Assembly: GCF_000169155.1 (NCBI RefSeq) | Contig: NZ_AAWL01000007.1 | Span: 44,263 to 108,262 of the forward strand | DNA length: 64,000 bases | Direction of reading: 5' to 3' | Origin: Thermosinus carboxydivorans Nor1 | GTDB taxonomy: Bacteria > Bacillota > Negativicutes > Sporomusales > Thermosinaceae | Shown here: one piece after another, positions 46,411-56,609 of the stretch | Layout of the letters: the number at the start of each line of letters is the position of its first letter | Position numbering within the stretch: position 1 is the stretch's first letter | Notes under the pieces: model-generated | The model's database searches: none | Told to the model about the DNA's origin: nothing | What the model saw: only the letters and a program-made list of their open reading frames with translations | Position numbers and translations under genes: made by a program

Positions 46411-47727
46411 ATGACAATTAACAAGTTTAAAGTGGTAAAGATTAAAGATGTGGGTAAGGTCATTACAGGGAAAACACCCCCAACCTCTCAGCCGGAATTG
46501 TTCGGTGATAAATACCCATTTATTACACCTAGTGACATTTCATCATTTGATGTACGGTATATTGATTTTGTTGAACGGGGATTGTCAGATAAAGGCTTCG
46601 ATAAACAGAAGAGATATGCTCTACCTAAAGATACAGTCTGTTATGTCTGTATTGGTTCTACCATTGGAAAGGTATGTCTAACAAACAAAGTTAGCTTCAC
46701 AAACCAGCAAATTAACAGTATTGTAGTTAATCGTGATAAGTTTAATCCTAAATATGTCTACTATTTACTACGTGCAGAGACACCTAAGATTCAAGCGATC
46801 TCGGGAGGGACTGGAGCAGGTAAGGCCATCCTGAACAAGTCTTCTTTCGAAGATATTGATTTGAATGTTTTTCCGCTTCCTATACAGAATAAAATCGCTG
46901 CTATCCTCTCCGCCTACGACGACCTGATTGAAAACAATACCCGCCGCATCAAAATTCTTGAAGAAATGGCGCAATTACTTTACCGGGAGTGGTTTGTGAA
47001 GTTCAGGTTCCCGGGTCATGAGAAGGTTAGGATGGTGGATTCGGAGCTGGGGCCGATACCCGAGGGGTGGGAAGTTAAAAATATAGGTTCTCTTTTGGCA
47101 CATACCATTGGAGGTGGTTGGGGAGAAGTATCCCGAAGTGATAAATATACTGTCCCGGCTTATGTTATTCGAGGAACAGATATACCTAATGTGAGACAAG
47201 GCTCCATAGAGTCATGCCCGTTACGTTACCATACAGAATCTAACTTCCGTTCCCGTAAGCTTAAAGCTGGGGATATAGTATTTGAGGTATCTGGTGGCAG
47301 CAAAGGGCAACCAGTAGGAAGAGCTTTGCTAATAAATCAGTCGTTACTTAACTCTTACGACAACGATGTGATATGTGCTAGCTTTTGTAAACTCATTAGA
47401 CCTGATAAGGAAACCATGCTCCCTGAACTTATATATCTTCACCTTCTTGAGATATATGCAAATGGAGTTATTGAAAAGTACCAGGTTCAGTCAACTGGTA
47501 TAACTAATTTCAAGTATGAGTTTTTCCTTAAAAATGACCAAATATTAGTACCAGACAGGAAAATTCAGCAGAATTTTGCTGATCATATTATCCCTATATT
47601 TGATATGATTCAGAAGCTCGGAGCTATGAATCGTAACCTCCGCCGTACCCGCGACCTGCTTTTGCCCAAGCTTATCTCCGGCGAGTTGGATGTGGAGGAT
47701 CTGGATATTGCCGTAGGGGGTGACTAG
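46411..47727 (+). CDS. hsdS: Type I restriction-modification specificity subunit
   Basis: 438 residues with two target-recognition domains, each followed by a helical spacer: residues ~5-165 (ITGKTPPTSQPELFGDKYPFITPSDI, ending PLPIQNKIAAILSAYDDLIENNTRRIKILEEMAQ) and ~215-400. The two TRDs differ, predicting a bipartite asymmetric recognition site. Start ATG 46411 lies 32 bp after hsdM. Its stop abuts the hsdR start. Confidence 0.95.
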   Translation: MTINKFKVVKIKDVGKVITGKTPPTSQPELFGDKYPFITPSDISSFDVRYIDFVERGLSDKGFDKQKRYALPKDTVCYVCIGSTIGKVCLTNKVSFTNQQINSIVVNRDKFNPKYVYYLLRAETPKIQAISGGTGAGKAILNKSSFEDIDLNVFPLPIQNKIAAILSAYDDLIENNTRRIKILEEMAQLLYREWFVKFRFPGHEKVRMVDSELGPIPEGWEVKNIGSLLAHTIGGGWGEVSRSDKYTVPAYVIRGTDIPNVRQGSIESCPLRYHTESNFRSRKLKAGDIVFEVSGGSKGQPVGRALLINQSLLNSYDNDVICASFCKLIRPDKETMLPELIYLHLLEIYANGVIEKYQVQSTGITNFKYEFFLKNDQILVPDRKIQQNFADHIIPIFDMIQKLGAMNRNLRRTRDLLLPKLISGELDVEDLDIAVGGD

Positions 47728-50700
47728 ATGAGCCGGTATAGCGAAGACGCACTGGTGGAACAGCCTGCCATCAACCTGTTTCGAGAGCTCGGCTGGGAAA
47801 CCGTCAACTGCTTTCATGAAACCCTGGGTGCAGCGGGGACCATCGGCCGGGAAACCACTTCCGAGGTAGTGCTGACCAGGTATCTCCGTAATGCCCTGGA
47901 GAAGCTCAATCCCGGCTTGGACAGCGAGGCCATCAACCTGGCCATTGAGGAAATCGTTAAAGACCGCAGCAGTTTAAACCCCGTCCAGGCCAACCGGGAT
48001 GTTTACAAGCTCCTCAAGGACGGGGTCAAGGTTACATACAAGAACGCCGATGATGAGGAAATAGATGAGGTAGTGAAGGTCATTGATTGGAACTGTCCGG
48101 AGAACAACCACTTCCTGCTGGCGTCCCAGCTCTGGATATCCGGCGAAATCTATAAGCGCCGCGCCGACCTTGTCGGCTTTGTCAACGGCATCCCCCTTGT
48201 TTTTATCGAGCTCAAATCCACTGCCCGCAGGCTGGAACACGCCTATTACGACAACCTGCGGGACTATAAAAATACCATACCCCAGTTGTTCTGGTACAAC
48301 GGCTTCATTATCCTGTCCAACGGCAGTCAGAGCCGCATCGGCAGCATGAGCGCCTCCTGGGAGCACTTTGCCGAATGGAAGAAAGTGAGCAGCGAGGGCG
48401 AGGAAGGCGTTGTCTCCTTGGAAACCATGTTCCGCGGAACCTGTGATAAAGTCAGACTCTTGGACATTGTAGAAAACTTTACTCTTTTCAGTGATGCAGG
48501 CGGTTCCCTGGTCAAACTGGTAGCCAAAAATCATCAGTACCTGGGGGTCAACAACGCCATTGAAGCAGTGAAAAAGATACGGGAAAACAAAGGACGTCTC
48601 GGCGTATTTTGGCACACCCAGGGTTCAGGGAAGTCTTATTCCATGCTTTTCTTCTGCCAGAAGATCCTGCGCAAAATACCCGGCAACTGGACCTTTGTTA
48701 TTGTCACTGACCGGACGGAACTGGACGACCAGATCTACAAGAACTTTGCGGCAGCAGGCGCCGTTATCGAGGAAAGGGTGCAGGCTGAAAGCTGCCAGCA
48801 TTTAAAAGAGTTATTGGCTGAGGATCACCGGATGGTGTTTACCCTTATCCATAAATTTCAAAGTGATAACGATGGCGAATACCCGAAAATTACCGATCGG
48901 GATGACATTATTGTGCTGGTGGATGAAGCTCACCGCAGCCAGTATGACACCCTTGCCGCTAATATGCGGTCTGCCATGCCCAACGCCTCTTTCATCGCCT
49001 TTACGGGAACACCTCTTATGGCCGGCGAGGAAAAAACCAGGGAAGTGTTCGGGGATTATGTTTCCATCTATAACTTTCGCCAGTCCATTGAGGATAGAGC
49101 CACTGTGCCCCTCTATTATGAGAACCGTATTCCCGAATTGCAGCTTATCAACGAGAAACTTAACGATGACATTCAGGACATCATCGACAACGCCGCCTTA
49201 AGCGAGGAAGAGGAGAAGAAGCTGGAACGGGAATTTGCTCGGGAATATCACCTGATTACCCGTGACGACCGGCTGGAGACAATTGCCGAGGACATCGTCA
49301 AGCATTTCATGACCCGGGGCGAGATGGGCAAGGCCATGGTGGTAAGTATTGACAGGTTTACTGCCGTCAGGATGTATGACAAGGTTCAGAAATACTGGCA
49401 AAAGTATATGGATGAACTGCAGAAGCAGCTTGCCAAATGTCATCCTGAAGAAGCAGCTGAAATAAAAAAGAAACTGGATTACATGCAGGAAACCGATATG
49501 GCGGTGGTCATATCTTCCGGGCAGAACGAGGTTGAAGCCTTTCAGAAAAAGGGGTTGGATATCCTGCCCCATCGCAAACGCATGGTAACCGAAGACCTGG
49601 ATAAAAGGTTTAAAGACCCCAATGACCCTTTGCGGATTGTGTTTGTCTGTGCCATGTGGCTGACGGGCTTTGACGCTCCGGCAGTAAATACAATTTATTT
49701 GGACAAACCCATGAAAAACCATACCCTGATGCAGACTATCGCCAGAGCGAATCGGGTATTCAAGGATAAAACCTGCGGTACTATCGTCGACTATATCGGC
49801 GTATTCCGCAACCTTCAAAAAGCTCTTGCCATATATGCTACCCCTGTAGCGGGCGGCTCAGTGGATACGCCGGTGAAAGACAAGACGACGCTGATCGATG
49901 AACTTAAAAAAGCTATTGCCGCAACAACTGCTTTCTGCAATGAAAAAGGCATTGACGTAGGTAGGCTCCTTAACACATCAGGTCTTGAACTCGTCAGGCT
50001 TTTGGACGATGCTGTTGAGCGCCTGGTGGTAAATGACGAAACCAAGCAGCGGTTTCAATCCTTAGTGGGGAATATAGTTAAGCTCTATAAAGCTATTTTG
50101 CCTGACCCCAAAGCTTCTGAGTTTGCCAAGCAGAAAAATCTTTTTGCCTGTATTTCCGATAAAATCCGGTCACTGACCCCGCCGGCAGACATTTCTGACA
50201 TCATGGGTGAAATTGAAGAAGTTCTTGACCAGTCTATTGCCAGTGAAGGGTATATCATCCACGAAGCTCCTGCCGGGTACAATACAAAAGTTGATTTGAG
50301 CCAGATAGATTTTGAAGCTTTGCGAAAATTCTTCGACAAGTCCAAGAAGCATACGGAAGTCGAAAAACTGAAAGGTTTAATCAACGCCAAATTAAACAAG
50401 CTCGTACGCCTTAATAAAAGTAGAATTGATTTTGCCGAGAGGTTCCAGAAACTGATTGACGAGTACAATAGTGGCTCCCTTAACGTGGAATTGATGTTTG
50501 ATAAACTGCTTGCCTTCGCCAAGGAGCTCACCGAGGAAGAAAAGCGCGGCCTGGCGGAACAGCTTACAGAGGAAGAACTTGCCCTGTTCGATATCCTTAC
50601 TAAGCCTGAACCCAAATTGACCGACAAGGATAAGGCACAGGTGAAGAAAGTAGTTAGGGAACTCTTAGATACTCTCAAAAGGGAGAAGCTGGTTCTCGAT

Positions 50701-50880
50701 TGGAGAAAACGCCAGCAGACCAGGGCAGTAGTTCTGATAACGATACAGGATTTCCTTGACCGGGAACTGCCGAGAGCATACACCCCAGAAATATTTAACC
50801 GGAAGTGCGACCTTGTGTATCAACATATCTACGATTGCTACTATGGTGCAGGACAAAGCATATACAGTCGTGCGGGGTAG
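47728..50880 (+). CDS. hsdR: Type I restriction endonuclease subunit R
   Basis: 1050 residues. The N-terminal nuclease region (to ~residue 200) contains RRADLVGFVNGIPLVFIELKS, the PD-(D/E)XK E-x-K motif. The translocase has Walker A TQGSGKSYSM, DEAHRSQY, TGTPLM, and helicase motifs V-VI around MWLTGFDAPAVN and QTIARANR. The C-terminal ~300 residues are helical and bind the methylase. It is complete, so the locus should be functional. Confidence 0.96.
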   Translation: MSRYSEDALVEQPAINLFRELGWETVNCFHETLGAAGTIGRETTSEVVLTRYLRNALEKLNPGLDSEAINLAIEEIVKDRSSLNPVQANRDVYKLLKDGVKVTYKNADDEEIDEVVKVIDWNCPENNHFLLASQLWISGEIYKRRADLVGFVNGIPLVFIELKSTARRLEHAYYDNLRDYKNTIPQLFWYNGFIILSNGSQSRIGSMSASWEHFAEWKKVSSEGEEGVVSLETMFRGTCDKVRLLDIVENFTLFSDAGGSLVKLVAKNHQYLGVNNAIEAVKKIRENKGRLGVFWHTQGSGKSYSMLFFCQKILRKIPGNWTFVIVTDRTELDDQIYKNFAAAGAVIEERVQAESCQHLKELLAEDHRMVFTLIHKFQSDNDGEYPKITDRDDIIVLVDEAHRSQYDTLAANMRSAMPNASFIAFTGTPLMAGEEKTREVFGDYVSIYNFRQSIEDRATVPLYYENRIPELQLINEKLNDDIQDIIDNAALSEEEEKKLEREFAREYHLITRDDRLETIAEDIVKHFMTRGEMGKAMVVSIDRFTAVRMYDKVQKYWQKYMDELQKQLAKCHPEEAAEIKKKLDYMQETDMAVVISSGQNEVEAFQKKGLDILPHRKRMVTEDLDKRFKDPNDPLRIVFVCAMWLTGFDAPAVNTIYLDKPMKNHTLMQTIARANRVFKDKTCGTIVDYIGVFRNLQKALAIYATPVAGGSVDTPVKDKTTLIDELKKAIAATTAFCNEKGIDVGRLLNTSGLELVRLLDDAVERLVVNDETKQRFQSLVGNIVKLYKAILPDPKASEFAKQKNLFACISDKIRSLTPPADISDIMGEIEEVLDQSIASEGYIIHEAPAGYNTKVDLSQIDFEALRKFFDKSKKHTEVEKLKGLINAKLNKLVRLNKSRIDFAERFQKLIDEYNSGSLNVELMFDKLLAFAKELTEEEKRGLAEQLTEEELALFDILTKPEPKLTDKDKAQVKKVVRELLDTLKREKLVLDWRKRQQTRAVVLITIQDFLDRELPRAYTPEIFNRKCDLVYQHIYDCYYGAGQSIYSRAG

Positions 50881-50917
50881 AAGCTGATAGTTGGCGGAGC
50901 AAGAAAGGGTGAGACAT

Positions 50918-51876
50918 ATGAAAGCTCGTTCTAAAGAACTGCTCGATCGCTCGATAGCTGCCATGGTGGCAGCTATTGATGTTTACAACAAACCCGATTT
51001 TCCTTATCGAGCCGAATCTTTTACTATCCTTGCCCTGAACAGCTGGGAACTTCTGCTAAAAGCCAAGTGGTTAGCTGATCATGATAATAGAATGAGTAGC
51101 CTATATGTTCCTGAAAAGGGTTCAAAGAAGCGCACGACTTATAAGAGAACCCGGTCAGGTAATCGGCAAACTCATAGCTCCGATTATTTGATCAAGAAAC
51201 TCGTCGAAACCAAGGCTCTTGATGAAAATGCCCGCCGTAATCTGGAAGCTCTTACAGAACTGCGGGATACTTCGGTACACTTCTATCACCGATCAGGAAC
51301 CCTTGCTGAGATTTTGCAGGAACTGGGCATGGCCTGCCTAAAGAACTTCGTTTCAGCGGGGATGAGTGGTTTGGTAAATACCTATCGAAATTCAATTTTT
51401 ATCTTATGCCGCTTTCATTTGTAAATCCTCCCAGTTTTTTGGCAGGGATTACCTTAAACAGAGAGGAACAAAACTTTCTGACTTTTTTACAGCGCCTAAA
51501 GCCTGCCAATGAAGCCCCTACTGACCGCTATTCGGTTACTATAAATGTAGAAGTGCGTTTTGTAAAAACTAAGGCAAAGGACGCTCCTTCAATTCGGGTG
51601 ACCAATGATCCGAATGCGCCAGCGGTGCATCTCACCGAGAAACAGATTCGTGAAAGCTATCCATGGGACTATAAAGAGTTAACCGAGCACTTACAGAAAC
51701 GCTATTCTGACTTCAAAGTAAATCACAACTACCATGAAATTCGAAAGCATCTTGAAACCGATAAGCGTTATGCTTATGTCCGCCGACTTGATCCAGATGA
51801 TGCCAAAAGTTCCAAGAAGACGTTCTTCAATCCTAATATTCTAAATGAGTTTGACAAACATTACATAAAACGATGA
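50918..51876 (+). pseudogene. DUF3644 protein, one frameshift
   Basis: Reading from ATG 50918 gives KARSKELLDRSIAAMVAAIDVYNKPDFPYRAESFTILALNSWELLLKAK and ...ELRDTSVHFYH, the DUF3644 core. The frame is lost in GCGGGG near 51354-51359; the other frame then continues DEWFGKYLSKFNFYLMPLSFVNPPSF to the stop at 51876. Restoring one G rejoins a ~319-residue protein. DUF3644 proteins occur beside type I restriction loci; their function is not established. The error is again in a homopolymer. Confidence 0.75.
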
Positions 51877-52008
51877 AACGAGGTATTTCATAATTCTAAT
51901 AAATTTCTAATGATTTTGCTGCGAAAAGTACTTTGCCGCGTTATTTTGTACCGTATAAATTGAGTCAAAAAATATGAGCGGAAACACTAAATACAGTATG
52001 CTATTTTT

Positions 52009-52050
52009 GAAAGCGGCTTGGTTGAAATTAACAAGTCGCTTTCTTTTTTA
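52009..52050 (+). terminator. Terminator after DUF3644 gene
   Basis: GAAAGCGGCTTG (52009-52020) and CAAGTCGCTTTC (52032-52043) pair with one mismatch and are followed by TTTTTTA. The rest of the gap 51877-52233 shows no gene. Confidence 0.85.
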
Positions 52051-52233
52051 TATTTCTGCAAAAATTTTCCATTTCGTGTAGTATCCTAAAATTTGGCTGT
52101 AAAATAGAGGGAAATTTGCCATTAATCGAGTAAATAGTACTAGAGAATTAAATCGAAAGAATTTAAAGATTAAGGATATCTTTAGAAAATAAACGAACAA
52201 AGCAATTAACTTGCGCAATCCGGAGGGATTAAT

Positions 52234-54273
52234 TTGGCAATTATTGATGATTTTTTAAAAGAATGTGTGGAAAAGGTAGACAATCATGATGTAGTGGTGT
52301 TAGTAGGGTTTACCAAAGAACAAACTGATTATATTCGTGCGTATCTAAAACCGAAATATAATTGGGTTGACTATCGTGGAGTAACAACTTACAAAAAGCT
52401 ATCAGAAGTTGTTAATGATAATCTTATAAATATTTTATTCGAGCTAAAACAAGGCAAAAAAATATTGCTTAGTTATGAAGAATTATTACTACTAGCGCCA
52501 CAACTGAATTTTGTGAAAGATAAGAATTATTTAATTCTAAAAAACCCGTTAAACATTGTATTACCGCTGGAATACAGTCAGTCGTTACTTTCCGATTTAT
52601 ACAGTAAAAGCATTGATCTTAGTGACAGTGATGACGAGGAAGTAACTGCGGTTTTTCAATTTTACAATGTTATACCAATTGAAACGAAAAATGGATTGCT
52701 TTTTCACGGTGAATGCCGTGATTTAGGCGAGATCATATCAACTTTACAAAGTGTTGAGATTTTCCCGCAAGTAATCGGAATGGAACCTCCAATAGTGCAA
52801 AGAAAAATATCTGAGATTAATGACAGTAAAATATTGGTGATGGATTTAAGTGGACAAGGAATTTTTTCAGAGCATATCTTTCAGCCGCGTGAAATACAGA
52901 GGTTTATTTCGTCTATATGTACTGGTGTGGAAATTTTTTTCTTAAACGGTGAAAATTGGCCAGGAATTGCTGATTTTGCCGGTTTGTTAAGTAATTATGA
53001 TATAACTGTAAAAAAATTAGAAATTCCTGTCAGTAAAGAATATCAATATGCTAAAAATTATAAGGATAAAGTGCATGCTGTTTTGCGAAAACATTGGGGC
53101 AAGGATGCTACCTTTAGAATTTATTCAATGTATAGAAATGATAAGCGGGACGGTAGTTTAACCGAGGTATCGCAGGAAGATATAGTGTATGAAATTATTG
53201 AACAAGTTTATTCCGCGAAAAATAATGAGCAGTACCAAGATATATTTTTTGTAGCCTCAACAGGAGCCGGTAAATCTTTGCTTTATCAATTGCCGTCCAA
53301 AATTTTTCATGACGAGAATATGGTTACCGTTGTTATAACACCTCTGAAATCTTTAATGACTGATCAATACCAAGATGCACGTATCAAAGGATTACGACAC
53401 GTTGTTTATATAAACTCAGATGTTCCGTACGCCGAGAGGCAGGTTAGACTTGAAGGTGTTAAGCAAGGTACTTATTCATTGCTATATATTTCACCAGAAT
53501 TTCTTCAACGAGTTTATGATATTCGCCAGATTGTCGGCGACAGAGAAATAGCGCTGTTTGTAGTGGATGAAGCGCATTGTGTTTCTTCATGGGGCAAGGA
53601 TTTTCGGGCTGATTATGGCTACCTTGGGAGATATATTGCGCGTTATAAAAATCGTGATGGTAGATTTCCGATTTTGGCGTTAACTGCTACGGCTGTTTAT
53701 GGTGGGCCACTTGATACCATAGCGGAAATTTCCATGGATTTAAAAATGCAAAACCCCATTATTTATATGACTGATGTAAAACGAAAAAATATATCTATAA
53801 ATATAAAGAAGTTTCAATTTAGCACAGGCAAATATGACAAAAATAAACATCAAATTGCTTTATCACGCGTGAAGCAATTTCTAGAAGACAATCGGAAATT
53901 TATAGTGTATTCACCATACAAAACAACAAGCAATAATTTATTTATCGATATTGACGCTAAAAAAAGAGAGCATGTTAGAGTATACACCGGTGAAACAACA
54001 TATGAAGAAGGGCTGGCTATACTTGATGATTTTAAAAGAGGGGCTGTTCGCGGTGTTATAGCTACAAAGGCATTTGGCATGGGGGTCGATATTCGCGATA
54101 TTGAGGTTGTATACCATTATGCCATTCCGGCAAATCTAGCAGATTATGTTCAAGAAATTGGTCGTGCGGGGAGAGATGCAACTGTTAATGCTGAAGCGAT
54201 TTGCGATTTTCATCCCAAAGACTTTGGGTATTGGCGTACGGATAAACCCCTTAATTTTGGAGTCCTGTCTTAA
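52234..54273 (+). CDS. RecQ-like helicase with unrecognised N-terminal domain
   Basis: 679 residues, visibly AT-rich. The C-terminal half (from ~residue 335) is a superfamily 2 RecQ-type helicase: STGAGKSLLYQLP (Walker A), TPLKSLMTDQ, DEAHCVSSWGKDFRADYGYLG, LTATA, TKAFGMGVDI and QEIGRAGRDA. Residues 1-330 match nothing I know. It ends FHPKDFGYWRTDKPLNFGVLS soon after motif VI, without the RQC, HRDC or accessory domain usual there. Together with debris immediately downstream this suggests C-terminal truncation. It probably belongs to a defence or plasmid-type helicase family. TTG start behind GGAGGG. Confidence 0.78.
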   Translation: MAIIDDFLKECVEKVDNHDVVVLVGFTKEQTDYIRAYLKPKYNWVDYRGVTTYKKLSEVVNDNLINILFELKQGKKILLSYEELLLLAPQLNFVKDKNYLILKNPLNIVLPLEYSQSLLSDLYSKSIDLSDSDDEEVTAVFQFYNVIPIETKNGLLFHGECRDLGEIISTLQSVEIFPQVIGMEPPIVQRKISEINDSKILVMDLSGQGIFSEHIFQPREIQRFISSICTGVEIFFLNGENWPGIADFAGLLSNYDITVKKLEIPVSKEYQYAKNYKDKVHAVLRKHWGKDATFRIYSMYRNDKRDGSLTEVSQEDIVYEIIEQVYSAKNNEQYQDIFFVASTGAGKSLLYQLPSKIFHDENMVTVVITPLKSLMTDQYQDARIKGLRHVVYINSDVPYAERQVRLEGVKQGTYSLLYISPEFLQRVYDIRQIVGDREIALFVVDEAHCVSSWGKDFRADYGYLGRYIARYKNRDGRFPILALTATAVYGGPLDTIAEISMDLKMQNPIIYMTDVKRKNISINIKKFQFSTGKYDKNKHQIALSRVKQFLEDNRKFIVYSPYKTTSNNLFIDIDAKKREHVRVYTGETTYEEGLAILDDFKRGAVRGVIATKAFGMGVDIRDIEVVYHYAIPANLADYVQEIGRAGRDATVNAEAICDFHPKDFGYWRTDKPLNFGVLS

Positions 54274-54343
54274 AATATTCACTATCTCACAGGCACACAA
54301 GTTTTTCGCGCTTTCGCTTGTGCAATTATAGCCTACGCTTGTC

Positions 54344-54390
54344 AGATGTCAAGGCACGCTTCACTCTGCCATCGGCAGGCCTTGACATCT
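54344..54390. repeat. Perfect 12-bp inverted repeat in debris region
   Basis: AGATGTCAAGGC (54344-54355) and GCCTTGACATCT (54379-54390) around a 23-nt loop that itself holds CTGCC/GGCAG. There is no T run. The stretch 54274-54556 has no gene. Confidence 0.75.
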
Positions 54391-54512
54391 TGACTGCGCA
54401 TAAGATTGGGTTATATTAGCGAAAGCTTGTTAGACTTTAACTATGAATTTGCATTTAGGACTACCATGATGATAAACAGTGCATATTAAGATCGTTTTAA
54501 CGCTCGGACATC

Positions 54513-54558
54513 AAAACTCCAATTTCGCGTATTAGTATCGACCGTCTATCAAATGACA
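54513..54558 (+). repeat. 46-bp direct repeat, copy 1
   Basis: AAAACTCCAATTTCGCG, TAGTATCGACC, TCTAT and ATGACA blocks match 58351-58396 at 41 of 46 positions in the same orientation. It ends exactly where homology to the serine recombinase begins, so it marks a breakpoint. Confidence 0.8.
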
Positions 54559-55495
54559 AGACGAATCACGGTCAATCTCGGAAAACTCCACTTGGGGCAT
54601 CCGCCGCCGATTTGAACAAGGCAAGCTGCATATCAACCACACCAAGTTTTTAGGCTATGACAAAGATAAAAACGGCAACCTTGTCATTAACGAAAAGCAG
54701 GCGAAAATAGTCAGGCGCATCTACAAAGAGTTCCTCGACGGCAAAGGAGCCAACCGGATTGCCAAAGACCTCGAACGGGAAGGCGTACCGAACTGGCACG
54801 GCAAACCAAAATGGTATGAAGGCAGCATCCGGAAAATGCTGACCAATGAGAAATATAAAGGGGACGCGCTGCTGCAAAAAACCTACACTATTGATTTCTT
54901 GAGCAAAAAACGGGCAGAAAACACGGGCCAGGTGCCGCAGTATTATGTGGAGGACAGCCATCCGGCGATAATTGATAAAGAGATGTGGGAAGCAGTACAG
55001 CTGGAAATGGAGCGCAGGCGGAATTTCGCGCTAGAGTACGGCATTCAAAAGCTTGAGTATGCGACAACCGATAAACCCTTTGCCGGCAGAGTCATCTGCG
55101 GCTCGTGTGGTAAGGTCTTTGGCAGAAAGGTTTGGAACTCCACTGATGAGAGGTTAAGACGGTTTATTTGGCGATGTAACGGCAAATATCCGGCGAAGGG
55201 CGAAAAAGGCTGTGACAGCAGGCATATTGACGATGGAGTTTTGTATCAGGCGTTTGTTGAAGTGTTTAACACGCTGGTCGAAAACAAGGATTATTTTATC
55301 GGCAAGTGGCAAGAAAGGCTGGAAAGCGATAACGTGCTGGTGAGGTATAAGGCGAAGCAGTTTATTGGGATATTCGAGGGAGCGAATAAGATTAGGGAGT
55401 TTGATGTGGATTTGTACTTTGCTTTGGTTGAAAAGGTAACGGTGCATGATGGTAAAAGGATTGTTGTGAGTTTATTTGGATGGTACAGATATTGA
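54557..55495 (+). pseudogene. Serine recombinase without catalytic domain
   Basis: An open frame from about 54557 encodes QDESRSISENSTWGIRRRFEQGK, the linker and start of the Recombinase domain. YDKDKNGNLVINEKQAKIVRRIY, LTNEKYKGDALLQKTYT and a zinc-ribbon region (CGSCGKVFG ... CNGKYPAKGEKGC) follow to a natural stop. The ~150-residue resolvase domain with its catalytic Ser is missing and there is no start codon at the beginning; the first in-frame ATG is 54836. It is the remnant of the integrase of a former element. Confidence 0.88.
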
Positions 55496-55513
55496 GTGTG
55501 AATTTGAACGAGA

Positions 55514-55559
55514 AGACCGGTTGAAGTGATGAAAGTTGTCACTTTGGCCGGTCTTTTTT
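55514..55559 (+). terminator. Terminator after recombinase remnant
   Basis: AGACCGG (55514-55520) and CCGGTCT (55548-55554) with inner AAGTGA/TCACTT pairing, followed by TTTTTTG. No gene is seen up to 55800. Confidence 0.85.
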
Positions 55560-55800
55560 GGTTATAAAATGGTTAATTTTAGGAGAAAATGAAGGATTTT
55601 TGGGGATAACGGAGAAGTTGATTTTTTAAAATACTGATTTTTGTGATGAATTACCTACTTGGGGGGTTAATGACTGTTTATAGTAGAAATCTTTGCTATT
55701 TTGCAAGTGGTTAGCAAGGATCTTATCAACCTTTGCTCTAGCATGGGCGGTAAACTTTTTTGTTGACAAAACCACTTAATCATACAAGGGAGGAGAAATT

Positions 55801-56550
55801 ATGAATGGAGCGGCAGCGAATAGAAACAATAATGACTTTACGCCTTTAACTCCATACGAAACAAGTCAGATATCGCTGATACGGGATTGGAAAAATCAAG
55901 AGCCATGGGTGATATCGAAAACGTTTGGAATTGTGGTAAGTCCCTTATCGTGGGTAGTTAGGAATTTAATACCGGAGGCTGTAATAAGAGGTGTGCTGGA
56001 TGGCGCAAATGCTGTCTCACAATACTTTGCCGATTGTAATGATATCAAAAGGGATGGTCAGGTAAATTCCATAAAGGAATTGAGAACGAAAGACTTGCAG
56101 CTTTCGGATAAATTAGCTAATGAGGTTCATAACTGGGCAATAGGTTTAGCTGCAGCTGAAGGTGTAGGAACTGGTTTAATTGGTCTTCCGGGAATGGTAG
56201 CAGACATTCCTGCAATTATTACGATTGCTTTAAGAACAATACATAAAATAGCCCTGTGCTATGGATACGAAGTTGAAACAAAGGAAGATAAGGATTTTAT
56301 CTTAGGAATATTAGCTGCATCTGGGGCAAATACTGTCAAGGAAAAGATTTCTGCATTATATACCCTTAGAACTATCGAGGTTATGATCGCAAGGACGACT
56401 AAAAGGAAGGCACTTCAAGCGATACCCGCGATCGGACTTTTAATTGGATGCTCTGCTAATGCCTGGTATATTAAAGAAGTTGGCTGGGCAGCTAGGCGGG
56501 CATATCAAGAGAGATGGTTAATCGATAACCATAAGATTATCGATATTTAG
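55801..56550 (+). CDS. EcsC-family protein
   Basis: 249 residues. The core AIGLAAAEGVGTGLIGLPGMVADIPAIITIALRTIHKIALCYGYE, with its glycine-rich amphipathic helices, is typical of the EcsC family, which is membrane-associated with unclear function (named after the Bacillus ecs operon). A late hydrophobic segment AIPAIGLLIGCSANAWYI supports membrane association. Start ATG 55801 follows AAGGGAGGAG. It is monocistronic and may be island cargo rather than core. Confidence 0.75.
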   Translation: MNGAAANRNNNDFTPLTPYETSQISLIRDWKNQEPWVISKTFGIVVSPLSWVVRNLIPEAVIRGVLDGANAVSQYFADCNDIKRDGQVNSIKELRTKDLQLSDKLANEVHNWAIGLAAAEGVGTGLIGLPGMVADIPAIITIALRTIHKIALCYGYEVETKEDKDFILGILAASGANTVKEKISALYTLRTIEVMIARTTKRKALQAIPAIGLLIGCSANAWYIKEVGWAARRAYQERWLIDNHKIIDI

Positions 56551-56609
56551 GTAGAGTACATGATAAGGCTATAAGAGGAAAAGGGGGGCCGCGGCGATTT
56601 TTTTGTAAA

